From Mariniflexile sp. AS56 (GTDB lineage: Bacteria; Bacteroidota; Bacteroidia; Flavobacteriales; Flavobacteriaceae): a stretch of DNA of 64,000 bases. Each line of letters begins with the position of its first letter. The first letter of the stretch is position 1. The notes below the pieces were generated by a model. The model saw only the letters and a program-made list of their open reading frames with translations, was not told the DNA's origin and searched no databases. The stretch is from positions 219,883 through 283,882 of the forward strand of contig NZ_JAUPED010000007.1 in the NCBI RefSeq assembly GCF_030552475.1, in the 5' to 3' direction. Positions 57,124 to 64,000 of this stretch are shown in pieces. The position numbers were made by a program, and so were the translations under genes.

Positions 57124-58473
57124 ATGAAAAACAAAATACAAGCGTTGTATTTGCTTATTTTGATATTAGGATTTGTGTCTTGCAAAAAATCAAATAAAAC
57201 AGCAGATAAACCAGCTGAAGTAGAAAACGAATTAATTGTTGAAAAAACATCAAATCCAAGTGGTATTGACGGTAATTGCGTGGCTCCACTAGATTGGTTT
57301 AATGGAAGTGTTCCAGAGCCAAAACCAAAAGATTTCCCGCCAGATAGTTTGAAATTATCCAATTGTGATTTTCATTTAGTATCGTGGCAATATTTTTTGT
57401 GGCTTACAGAAGAGGTTAATGGAAAACTTCGATTTGAGTCTTATTTTACTAACAAAGCGATTCATCCAGAATCCAAAAACGATCAATATCATGTTTTAGA
57501 TATTGTAGAACAAGCACTTTCAAAAGGTTTGTTGGTAGATCAAAATAATAGGGCATTATACAGTAATATATTGATTAACGATATTTATCGTGATTGGGTA
57601 CTTGATAATAAGTTGTATGACCCAGAAGTGTATGCTAATTTTGATCCCACTCGTAATTTCCCAGTAGGCTCTGTGTCTCTTAAAACGAGTTGGAAAATAG
57701 TGCAACCTGGTGAAGATGTTAGTAAATTACATACAAGTTCTTATGATATAGAGCTTCTCTCTAATGTTAAAGGAGTTCCAAGAATTGATAAAAATAATCC
57801 AAAGATTCAAAAAAATGTAAATGTAGCTCTAGTTGGGCTGCATATTGCTGTTGTAGTAAAGGGGCATCCTGAATTTATATGGGCATCCTTTGAATTTGAT
57901 GGTAATGCTCCTGATTTTGGAGACCAACAAGACCCAAATAAGTCCGTTTCAGATAAAGATTGGTTACTTTATAAGGCCAATACCACAGCGAGACAAAGTA
58001 ATGCAAATAACGCTAGGACCTTATCATTTATCAATGAGAATGACCAAACATTAAAACCAGTTACCCAAGTTGCTAGACAATTTGCTCAAGGTGGTGGTAG
58101 TGAAACGAACATTGGTAATATCAAACATTTAAATACGAATGTGAAAGAGCAATTATCCGCTAATTCGAAATGGAGGAATTACTTTGAAGTAGGAGCGGTA
58201 TGGTTTAATACAGATAAAGGCGTTTTAAAGCCGAAATGGGATCCAAATATTGATAATACTATGGTAACAGGATCGATAAAATTATCTAATTCAACAATTG
58301 AAACGTTTACCCAAAATATAAGATCGGAAAACCAATGTTTTAGTTGTCATAATTCAATGGGGTTAACAGATGTACCTCAAGGGAGACCAATGCTTGCAGG
58401 AAAGAATATAAATACAAGTCATATTCTTTTAAGAAACTATAATGATGGCAGAGAAATACCAATTTCTAATTAA
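57124..58473 (+). CDS. Lipoprotein with a single c-type heme motif, partner of LodA-like protein
   Basis: A 449-residue lipoprotein (LGFVSC lipobox, Cys20, followed by KKSNKTADKP). The only recognised functional motif is CFSCH at residues 405-409 near the C-terminus, a classic CXXCH site for covalent heme c. The central part, including VALVGLHIAVVVKGHPEFIWASFEFDG, has conserved-looking histidines but belongs to no family I can name; the remainder is probably a beta-rich domain. The LodA-like gene begins 21 bp downstream, so the two are co-transcribed. A role in electron transfer from the quinone-cofactor enzyme, or as a sensor-like partner, is a guess. Its location would be periplasmic or outer-membrane. 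Confidence 0.8.
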   Translation: MKNKIQALYLLILILGFVSCKKSNKTADKPAEVENELIVEKTSNPSGIDGNCVAPLDWFNGSVPEPKPKDFPPDSLKLSNCDFHLVSWQYFLWLTEEVNGKLRFESYFTNKAIHPESKNDQYHVLDIVEQALSKGLLVDQNNRALYSNILINDIYRDWVLDNKLYDPEVYANFDPTRNFPVGSVSLKTSWKIVQPGEDVSKLHTSSYDIELLSNVKGVPRIDKNNPKIQKNVNVALVGLHIAVVVKGHPEFIWASFEFDGNAPDFGDQQDPNKSVSDKDWLLYKANTTARQSNANNARTLSFINENDQTLKPVTQVARQFAQGGGSETNIGNIKHLNTNVKEQLSANSKWRNYFEVGAVWFNTDKGVLKPKWDPNIDNTMVTGSIKLSNSTIETFTQNIRSENQCFSCHNSMGLTDVPQGRPMLAGKNINTSHILLRNYNDGREIPISN

Positions 58474-58494
58474 TCCAACTAAATAAAGAAAAAC

Positions 58495-60621
58495 ATGGGT
58501 AATACAAGTTTAAGAATACATCCTGCTATAGGGATGGCCAGAGTAGGAAATAGTCCAGATTATTATCTTGGGCCAGAAACCATGGCTGCTTCTCCTCAAG
58601 AAGGAACAGAAATAACAGGAGGGCTTCCTATTAAAAAAGGTACAGAATCGACAACCATAAATAGTAGTGATTTGAGAGATGCTCAAGGTCAATTAAAAAA
58701 GCAGGCGGCTCGTTTTAAAATATTTCAATATCCTAATTCAGAAGCGTCCGTAGGCTACCCTGCAAAAGGAGGTGATGAAGTAATTATAGGGTCGATTGTA
58801 GATAATAAGAAAGTAGTCGATATAATTTGGACAGTACATCTTGCTAATAAAAAGGCCAATTGTTGGGAAATTGATGAAGTTGCCAATAAAGGTGTTAAAC
58901 TCTATGAAAATGGACATTTTCCGCCATTAAGGAATTTAAATTTTAAATCAGCGTCTTCAAATCCTTCTGATCCAACACGTCTCAAAAAGCTGGTTATTGA
59001 TGCAGGACCTCGAGCTATCCAAGCGAGTAAAGGAACAATTCCTGTGAAATTTAATTCCAATACGAAAGCTAATTATTATGATATAAATTCGGGAGGAATT
59101 GTTGAACAGCCAAACTACCCCATTCAGTTTCCTGCTTCACAAGGGAGTTCTTTAAACGGTAGCGCACCAATTGATTATTTAGGGGAAATTTTGACAGAAA
59201 CGAATGGTCGCTTATTGGTGCTTGGTGGTTTCGGTTTGGCATGCGCATTTGACAATGATGGAAATTACGACCCAAATCAAAATTTATGTAAGGATGTTGA
59301 TAATGATAATTGGTTAGATGATACTTCCGATGGCGTCGTAAACGCAGTTTTGGTTTTTGAGGATGGCACAAAACATGCTCTTGAAGGTAGTGCTTGGGTT
59401 GTTGTAACAGATCCCGCTTATGCGCCTCAAACACTAAATGTGGTTTCACTTTGGGATGATGTGTATAATACTTGGTTAGAGAAATTCAATTTGAGACCAG
59501 AAGTGTTTTCTAATGGAAAGTATAATGTTGATTATAAACCTTTTTTCTTGGACGATGTATATCCTACTTTAAATGCAGCACATATGCAAATGTGGAATAC
59601 AAATTTGCCGAGTAGAGCTATTGACGCACATTATAGAATGATGCAACTTACCGAGAATAAACCTTCAATAGATATTATGCAATTTATTAGAAATCCTGAT
59701 GGTTCTCAAGATGATAAAGGAGCACCACTAATGCCACTTTCATTAGGAGATTCTGATAAGGGGTTTCTGTCGTTGTCTCGTCAGCAATATTTTTTCATGC
59801 AACAATGGAATAATGGATTAAGTCCTGGGGCTACCCCAATTCAATTAGGTGAAGGTGAACAGTTAGATAAAACAATCTTGGTTAATTGTTTAGGTGGAAG
59901 ATTTAGTCCGGGAATAGATATGACTTTTATTGCTCGTGATCCTAATTTATATAATCAGGATTGGAAGAACCCGTCTATTGGGACATTTCGTATTAATGCT
60001 AAAGGATTAGATTATAGTCAAGTAAATGTTAATACACCCTTTTTAGGAATAGGGTATATTCCATTGCGACCTGATCAAGTAGAGCCTGGAGATCTATGTA
60101 AGTTTATGTCTATACCTTGGCATACTGATTATAATTCGTGCGCAACTCATACACCTGCCCCAAACCCTGGAGGTACAGTAAATAAGGAAAATCTATATTC
60201 AGGGGATGTTAATACAACACTTTTCTGGTCTTGGCCAGCGCAGAGGCCAGTTGCTGTTTATACCTTTGAAGACCTTATGGCAAACACATCAAATAATGGT
60301 GCGTTGCCAGAGCAACGATTTTCCCTTCGAGGAAAGGGGACAGCTGCTGTTGAAAATTTGACACCTCCTGGTTGCCCAGTTTCGGGTGATTTTGATATGA
60401 AAGCAATGAACGTTGGGCGTTATCAAAACCGTAGAGATTTTTTAACGGAATGGGTAAATGTTGGAACCATTATACAGGGACCTGCAATTGATGATTATCC
60501 AGAAGGCTTCGATAAAAAGTATTATTTAGAAGTGGCAAGTAATTTTAAAGAAGACGATAGCAATGAAGTTGTTTTTTGGCCAAACGTAGTCGATGATGAA
60601 GTATATCCACCTAAGGCATAA
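58495..60621 (+). CDS. LodA-like protein, predicted cysteine-tryptophylquinone amine/amino-acid oxidase
   Basis: A 708-residue protein whose start LRIHPAIGMARVGNSPDYYLGPE is the hallmark of the LodA family (L-lysine 6-oxidase of Marinomonas and the glycine oxidase GoxA), oxidases with a self-processed CTQ cofactor. In LodA an Asp and the cofactor Cys are four residues apart (Asp512, Cys516); here Asp545 and Cys549 in WHTDYNSC keep that spacing. The cofactor Trp is most likely Trp580 in WSWPAQRP, with Trp578 as alternative. The length is close to LodA (about 726). No signal peptide is visible, as in LodA. The substrate is unknown; family members oxidise free amino acids or peptidyl lysine. The maturation flavoprotein gene follows directly. 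Confidence 0.88.
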   Translation: MGNTSLRIHPAIGMARVGNSPDYYLGPETMAASPQEGTEITGGLPIKKGTESTTINSSDLRDAQGQLKKQAARFKIFQYPNSEASVGYPAKGGDEVIIGSIVDNKKVVDIIWTVHLANKKANCWEIDEVANKGVKLYENGHFPPLRNLNFKSASSNPSDPTRLKKLVIDAGPRAIQASKGTIPVKFNSNTKANYYDINSGGIVEQPNYPIQFPASQGSSLNGSAPIDYLGEILTETNGRLLVLGGFGLACAFDNDGNYDPNQNLCKDVDNDNWLDDTSDGVVNAVLVFEDGTKHALEGSAWVVVTDPAYAPQTLNVVSLWDDVYNTWLEKFNLRPEVFSNGKYNVDYKPFFLDDVYPTLNAAHMQMWNTNLPSRAIDAHYRMMQLTENKPSIDIMQFIRNPDGSQDDKGAPLMPLSLGDSDKGFLSLSRQQYFFMQQWNNGLSPGATPIQLGEGEQLDKTILVNCLGGRFSPGIDMTFIARDPNLYNQDWKNPSIGTFRINAKGLDYSQVNVNTPFLGIGYIPLRPDQVEPGDLCKFMSIPWHTDYNSCATHTPAPNPGGTVNKENLYSGDVNTTLFWSWPAQRPVAVYTFEDLMANTSNNGALPEQRFSLRGKGTAAVENLTPPGCPVSGDFDMKAMNVGRYQNRRDFLTEWVNVGTIIQGPAIDDYPEGFDKKYYLEVASNFKEDDSNEVVFWPNVVDDEVYPPKA

Positions 60622-60623
60622 AT

Positions 60624-61748
60624 TTGAAAATATTTTTTAATAAGAAAATTGTTATTATAGGCGCAGGACCCGCTGGGTGTTCTTGCGCCATTGCTTTATT
60701 AAATGCGGGAGCTATTAATGTGACACTTATTACCAATTCTAAAACGGGTAAATTTCATATAGGAGAAAGTATACCTCCTGAAATGAATTCATTAATGAGG
60801 CGTTTAGGGATATATGATTCTTTTATAGCTCAAAACCATGAGCAATGTTACGGAAGCTGTTCTTATTGGGGCAGTGAACGAAGAGGTTATAACGATAGTG
60901 TGCTAAGTCCATTTGGACACGGATGGCATTTAGATAGAAGAAAATTTAATCAATTTATGCTTCAGCAAGCAATAAAACGCGGAGCAAAAGTTATTCAAAA
61001 TTGCAACTATAAAAGTGCTACAAAAAATAAATCCAAGTATCAATTAACGCTCAACGGAAATTCAGGTTATAGTGAACAAATTGAAGCCGAATTTGTGATT
61101 GATGCCACTGGTTCAAAAAGTGTATTTACCAGTGATCAAGGAAGCCGAAAAATTCAAAATACTTCTTTAGTTTGTTTAGGACTCAGGTTTCAGAACGGTA
61201 GTGAAGATTCCGTATCTAAACTTACTCATTTGGAAGCTGTAGAACATGGGTGGTGGTATGCAGCTAGAATACCTAACAACCAATTATTGGTTACATTTTA
61301 CACGATACCAGAAATCACCAAAGAATATGAGTTACACAATATAGAAAAATGGAAAGATTATTTAAAAAAAGCAGTTAATACTTATAAATGGGTGTCAAAT
61401 ATGAAATCTATAGATGATAAAATTATGGGGTTTCATGCACCTTCTTTTATACAAGATCATATAGTTGGTGAAAACTGGTTCGCTATAGGAGATTCGGCGA
61501 CATGTTATGATCCCATCACTTCACAGGGAATTATTAAATCTGTTTCACATGGTATGCTTGCAGCTAGGGTGTTAGAAGATTATTATAAGGGAGATAAAAC
61601 AACTCTAATTCATTATGAAAATCACTTACAGAGTGAATATAAACAATACGAAGAGGCACGCACTTATTTTTATAGTCTTGAGCAACGTTGGCCAAAAAGT
61701 TTATTTTGGAAATACATGCACAATTTAAAAATGAATATCCAAGTTTAA
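60624..61748 (+). CDS. LodB-like FAD-dependent maturation protein
   Basis: A 374-residue cytoplasmic flavoprotein related to tryptophan halogenases and geranylgeranyl reductases. The FAD-binding GAGPAG lies at residues 13-18, followed by IGESIPPEMN (the GES motif of this group), and the second FAD motif GDSATCYDPITSQG late in the chain. GWWYAARIP resembles the halogenase WxWxIP pattern only loosely. In known systems LodB is required to build the CTQ cofactor in LodA. The start codon is TTG at 60624, two bases after the LodA-like stop; no ATG would keep the FAD motif, so this start is forced. The immediate coupling supports a function in maturing the preceding protein. Confidence 0.87.
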   Translation: MKIFFNKKIVIIGAGPAGCSCAIALLNAGAINVTLITNSKTGKFHIGESIPPEMNSLMRRLGIYDSFIAQNHEQCYGSCSYWGSERRGYNDSVLSPFGHGWHLDRRKFNQFMLQQAIKRGAKVIQNCNYKSATKNKSKYQLTLNGNSGYSEQIEAEFVIDATGSKSVFTSDQGSRKIQNTSLVCLGLRFQNGSEDSVSKLTHLEAVEHGWWYAARIPNNQLLVTFYTIPEITKEYELHNIEKWKDYLKKAVNTYKWVSNMKSIDDKIMGFHAPSFIQDHIVGENWFAIGDSATCYDPITSQGIIKSVSHGMLAARVLEDYYKGDKTTLIHYENHLQSEYKQYEEARTYFYSLEQRWPKSLFWKYMHNLKMNIQV

Positions 61749-62183
61749 TGTTTTTTCTAATTCAAACTTGCTGAGTTTCACAACTACCTTAAAATAAGTT
61801 TATTTATAAATATCCACGTAGATAGGCGTATCTAGCCCAAGATAGTTACAGGTTTAAGTTCTCTATCTCACAATGTTTTACTCTATTAGCCTGCGTGAAT
61901 AACATTTTGATTTTACGCGTTAAACATCTCCTTTTTTATATAATGGATTGAAGTGTAGTAATAAGCTTATTGTTATCTCGTGTTTTATATTTAAACGTCT
62001 TAAAATGAGTGTTATCTACCTGTTTTTCTGGATATTTTTCATGATCTAACTCTTGATTAATATGTAAAAACATTCTACTTTTTATATAAGTGTTTTCCTT
62101 TCCTACGAATAGATTTATTTTTAATAATTAAATAAATAACACGAGAAAAAAAGCGTAACGTTGTATATTAAATTTAGACATAA
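61749..62183. other. Gene-poor region between LodB-like gene and response regulator
   Basis: 435 bp separate the two plus-strand genes. The only item of note is a short minus-strand frame (61936-62073, listed separately). The rest is AT-rich with no clear terminator or operator. Confidence 0.4.
61936..62073 (-). CDS. Possible small protein or gene remnant (45 residues)
   Basis: On the minus strand an ATG at 62071-62073 opens a frame of 45 codons to TAA at 61936-61938. The product begins MFLHINQELDHEKYPE and ends LITTLQSII. Its composition is protein-like (mixed charges, no low complexity), and the frame stays open about 22 codons upstream of the ATG with similar composition (FVGKENTYIKSR), which is more typical of a decayed or shortened gene than of chance. 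It lacks a signal peptide and any recognised motif. It may be a small protein, a remnant of a longer gene, or chance. Confidence 0.25.
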   Translation of the reverse strand: MFLHINQELDHEKYPEKQVDNTHFKTFKYKTRDNNKLITTLQSII

Positions 62184-62621
62184 ATGAAAACCATCTTTCT
62201 CGCTGAAGACGACCCTGATGATCGCGAATTTTTTGAGGATGCACTGAAAAGAGTATCTATCCCTACGGTATTAACACTTTCAAATGATGGTGTTGAGCTG
62301 ATGGGCAACCTCAAAATTTTAACCCAACACCCACCGCCTCATCTTATTTTCCTAGACCTCAATATGCCTAAAATGGACGGCTTTCAATGTTTGCAGGAAA
62401 TAAGAAATACACCAAAGTACAAAGAAATTCCTATAGTTATATTTTCAACTACAAATAGTGATGAGGCAGTAAACAAAACATACGATCTTGGCGCAAATTT
62501 TTTTATACGCAAACCACCATCGTTTGCACTTTTAATAAAAGCAATTGAAAAAATGCTAACTACAGAAATGTGGGAAGTACCAAACCGGTCAAAAGAATTT
62601 TTTTTTATAACTATAGAATAA
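62184..62621 (+). CDS. Single-domain response regulator (Rcp1-like)
   Basis: A 145-residue protein that is only a receiver domain. The acidic pocket is Asp9-Asp10 in LAEDDPDDREF, and Asp58 in FLDLNMPKMDG is the phosphorylation site. The FSTTNSDEAV switch-threonine region and the Lys in FIRKPPS follow. The DDPDDR start and length match Rcp1-type regulators that partner with phytochrome-like or other hybrid kinases and have no output domain. The kinase gene starts at the base after its stop codon (TAA followed by ATG), so they form a translationally linked pair. No DNA-binding region is present, so it signals to another protein or relays phosphate. Confidence 0.92.
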   Translation: MKTIFLAEDDPDDREFFEDALKRVSIPTVLTLSNDGVELMGNLKILTQHPPPHLIFLDLNMPKMDGFQCLQEIRNTPKYKEIPIVIFSTTNSDEAVNKTYDLGANFFIRKPPSFALLIKAIEKMLTTEMWEVPNRSKEFFFITIE

Positions 62622-63632
62622 ATGCCAAAAAACAAATTAATTTCTGTTGCGAAAGAACTTGCTTTTCAAATGAAAGAAAAGGGAAAACGAGCAGCGGAGT
62701 TAATTATAGCAAATAAAGAGCTTGTTTATCAAAATGAAGAAAAGGAAAAACGAGCAGCAGAGTTGATTATAGCAAATAAAGAGCTTGTTTATCAAAATGA
62801 AGAAAAAGATAAGCGAGCAGCAGAGTTAATTATAGCAAACAAAGAACTTGTCTATCAAAATGAAGAAAAAGAAAAGCGTGCTGAAGAGTTAAGCGTTGTT
62901 ATTAAAGAATTAGAATCATTTACTTATATATCTAGTCATGATTTGCAAGAGCCATTGCGAAAAATACAAACGTTCGCTTCGCGACTCATGGGTGAGGAGT
63001 TAGAAAACCTAACAGACAAGGGCAAAAGCTATGTAATAAGAATGCAAGATGCAGCCGACAGAATGCAAACACTAATTAATGATTTGCTTAGTTACTCTCG
63101 CACAACTAGTTCAGATAGAATATTTGAAACTATTAATTTCATCACTGTAATTGAATCAGTAAAAAGAGATTTATCAGAAAGCATTGCTGAAAAAAATGCA
63201 ACCATTCAGATAAATGAAATGTGTGAGGTTAGTATTATCCCTTTTCAGTTCAGTCAGCTCATGCAAAACCTCATTAGTAACGCCCTTAAATTTTCTAAAC
63301 CTGATTTACCTTCGCACATTATTATAGCGAGCAAGATTATAAAAGGTAATAAACTAATTAATCCAAAACTATTATTAGAACAGGAATACTGTCATATTAC
63401 TATTTCAGACAATGGTATTGGGTTTGAAGAGCAGTATAAGGATCACATTTTTGAATTATTTAAACGCCTTCACGACCAAGAAAAAATTATAGGCACAGGA
63501 GTCGGGCTTGCCATTGTAAAAAAAATTGTAGAAAACCACAACGGTTTTATTACAGCAACAAGTGAATTAAATAAAGGTGCAACCTTTGATATTTATATTC
63601 CCTCAAGTTTACATAATAGCTCTCAATTATAG
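62622..63632 (+). CDS. Soluble histidine kinase with N-terminal 21-residue tandem repeats
   Basis: A 336-residue protein with no membrane helix or signal peptide. The N-terminus (residues 1-98) is a predicted coiled coil with three near-perfect repeats of 21 residues (22-42, 43-63, 64-84; pattern KRAAELIIANKELVYQNEEKE) flanked by degenerate copies. HisKA follows with His106 in ISSHDLQEPLRKI, then the ATPase domain with NLISNALKFSKP (N box), DNGIGFEEQY (G1) and GTGVGLAIVKKIVENH (G2). HxxLQEPLRKIQTFA is the pattern of bacteriophytochrome-type kinases, but no sensor (PAS, GAF) domain is present. Input probably comes through the paired receiver protein or an interaction via the coiled coil. Confidence 0.9.
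   Translation: MPKNKLISVAKELAFQMKEKGKRAAELIIANKELVYQNEEKEKRAAELIIANKELVYQNEEKDKRAAELIIANKELVYQNEEKEKRAEELSVVIKELESFTYISSHDLQEPLRKIQTFASRLMGEELENLTDKGKSYVIRMQDAADRMQTLINDLLSYSRTTSSDRIFETINFITVIESVKRDLSESIAEKNATIQINEMCEVSIIPFQFSQLMQNLISNALKFSKPDLPSHIIIASKIIKGNKLINPKLLLEQEYCHITISDNGIGFEEQYKDHIFELFKRLHDQEKIIGTGVGLAIVKKIVENHNGFITATSELNKGATFDIYIPSSLHNSSQL
62685..62873 (+). repeat. Three tandem 63-bp repeats inside the kinase gene
   Basis: Units at 62685-62747, 62748-62810 and 62811-62873 each encode 21 residues. Units 1 and 2 differ at 4 of 63 bases, and unit 3 at a few more. Degenerate copies lie on both sides (from 62622 and from 62874). The unit length is a multiple of three and of seven residues, so copy-number change would keep frame and coiled-coil phase. 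Confidence 0.9.
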
Positions 63633-64000
63633 CGCATCAAAGCAGAATGACTACAGAATTGATAATCTGCTATCAATAAGCGAAAACTAAATTCCGAAAA
63701 AAACTCACAAAGCCAAAAAAAAACATTAGAAACTTCAAAACTGATGACATTGTAGCCTAGAATTAATAACAAACATCTTTCAACACGTTAGCGAAAATTA
63801 ATATATTTTCACGTGTTTTTCACCAAATTTGTTTTGAGATTTAATCGTTTTAAATTTAAGGAAAGTTAATTATAAAACAATGATTACTGTTAATAGAGTC
63901 AAGGCAGTATGATTTATTTTAGCGACACTATCCTAAAATCTGTGTAAGTTCAAAATTTCAGGGTTAGATTATTTATAGTTTAATCCTGTTTTCAAATATA
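63633..64000. other. Gene-free right end with weak terminator-like hairpin
   Basis: 368 bp with no credible coding frame. A broken inverted repeat at 63782-63820 (AACACG and GAAAAT arms paired with ATTTTC and CGTGTT, with a bulge, followed by T residues) could be a terminator for the kinase gene, about 150 bp after its stop codon. Nothing else was recognised. Confidence 0.35.

Noticed and set aside
59069..59449. 126-codon minus-strand frame inside the LodA-like gene
   Set aside because: It lies antisense within a well-supported gene, its His/Pro/Asn-rich composition is that of a reversed coding strand, and no motif is present.
60624..61748. Tryptophan halogenase function for the flavoprotein
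   Set aside because: The canonical WxWxIP motif is not intact, and direct coupling to a LodA-like gene makes the LodB-type maturation role more likely.
62685..62873. CRISPR-like or satellite array
   Set aside because: The units are contiguous, 63 bp, in frame and coding; there are no spacers.

Overview
The window looks like chromosomal DNA from a flavobacterium (Bacteroidetes), most likely marine. The evidence is the low GC content, two SusC/SusD outer-membrane pairs, many lipoprotein and Sec signal peptides, AT-rich start regions without clear Shine-Dalgarno sites, and the density of sulfatases and exo-glycosidases. No rRNA, tRNA, CRISPR array, insertion sequence or phage gene was recognised. 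The genus cannot be fixed from the sequence alone.

Region 1 (about 1-41.5 kb) is a very large polysaccharide/glycan utilisation locus. On the minus strand, a nearly gap-free train runs from 35417 down past the left window edge. It encodes three GH92 alpha-mannosidases, three GH29 alpha-L-fucosidases, a GH95 alpha-L-fucosidase/galactosidase, one GH20, a GH30, a GH3 with PA14, five S1 sulfatases, an aspartylglucosaminidase-type amidase, a GHL10-like glycosidase, a CBM9-like lipoprotein, a GH130 phosphorylase, an SSS symporter and, cut by the edge, an S9-type esterase/peptidase. A divergent LytS-type histidine kinase and LytTR response regulator (35.5-37.4 kb) are the only regulators inside the locus. 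Two more GH20 genes follow (37.5-41.5 kb, minus).

Region 2 (42-56.5 kb, plus) holds two SusC/SusD pairs, each with its own upstream operator-like element and terminator. A FucP/NagP-type sugar permease, a NagB-PIG-L fusion and a small unknown protein follow. Taken together the enzymes fit stepwise removal of sulfate, fucose, mannose and GlcNAc from N-glycan-type glycoprotein sugars. Cleavage of the GlcNAc-Asn linkage, import of small sugars, phosphorolysis of Man-beta-1,4-GlcNAc and entry of GlcNAc into central metabolism complete the route. The substrate is inferred, not proven.

Region 3 (57.1-61.7 kb, plus) is a separate three-gene set: a lipoprotein with one c-type heme motif, a LodA-like protein predicted to carry a cysteine tryptophylquinone cofactor, and a LodB-like flavoprotein. 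Region 4 (62.2-63.6 kb, plus) is a short response regulator directly followed by a histidine kinase whose N-terminus is built of 21-residue tandem repeats.

The most notable non-coding signal is an identical 34-bp element upstream of both susC genes. It contains two 9-bp direct repeats separated by 12 bp, the spacing known for LytTR-domain regulators, at the same distance from a -7-like box in both places.
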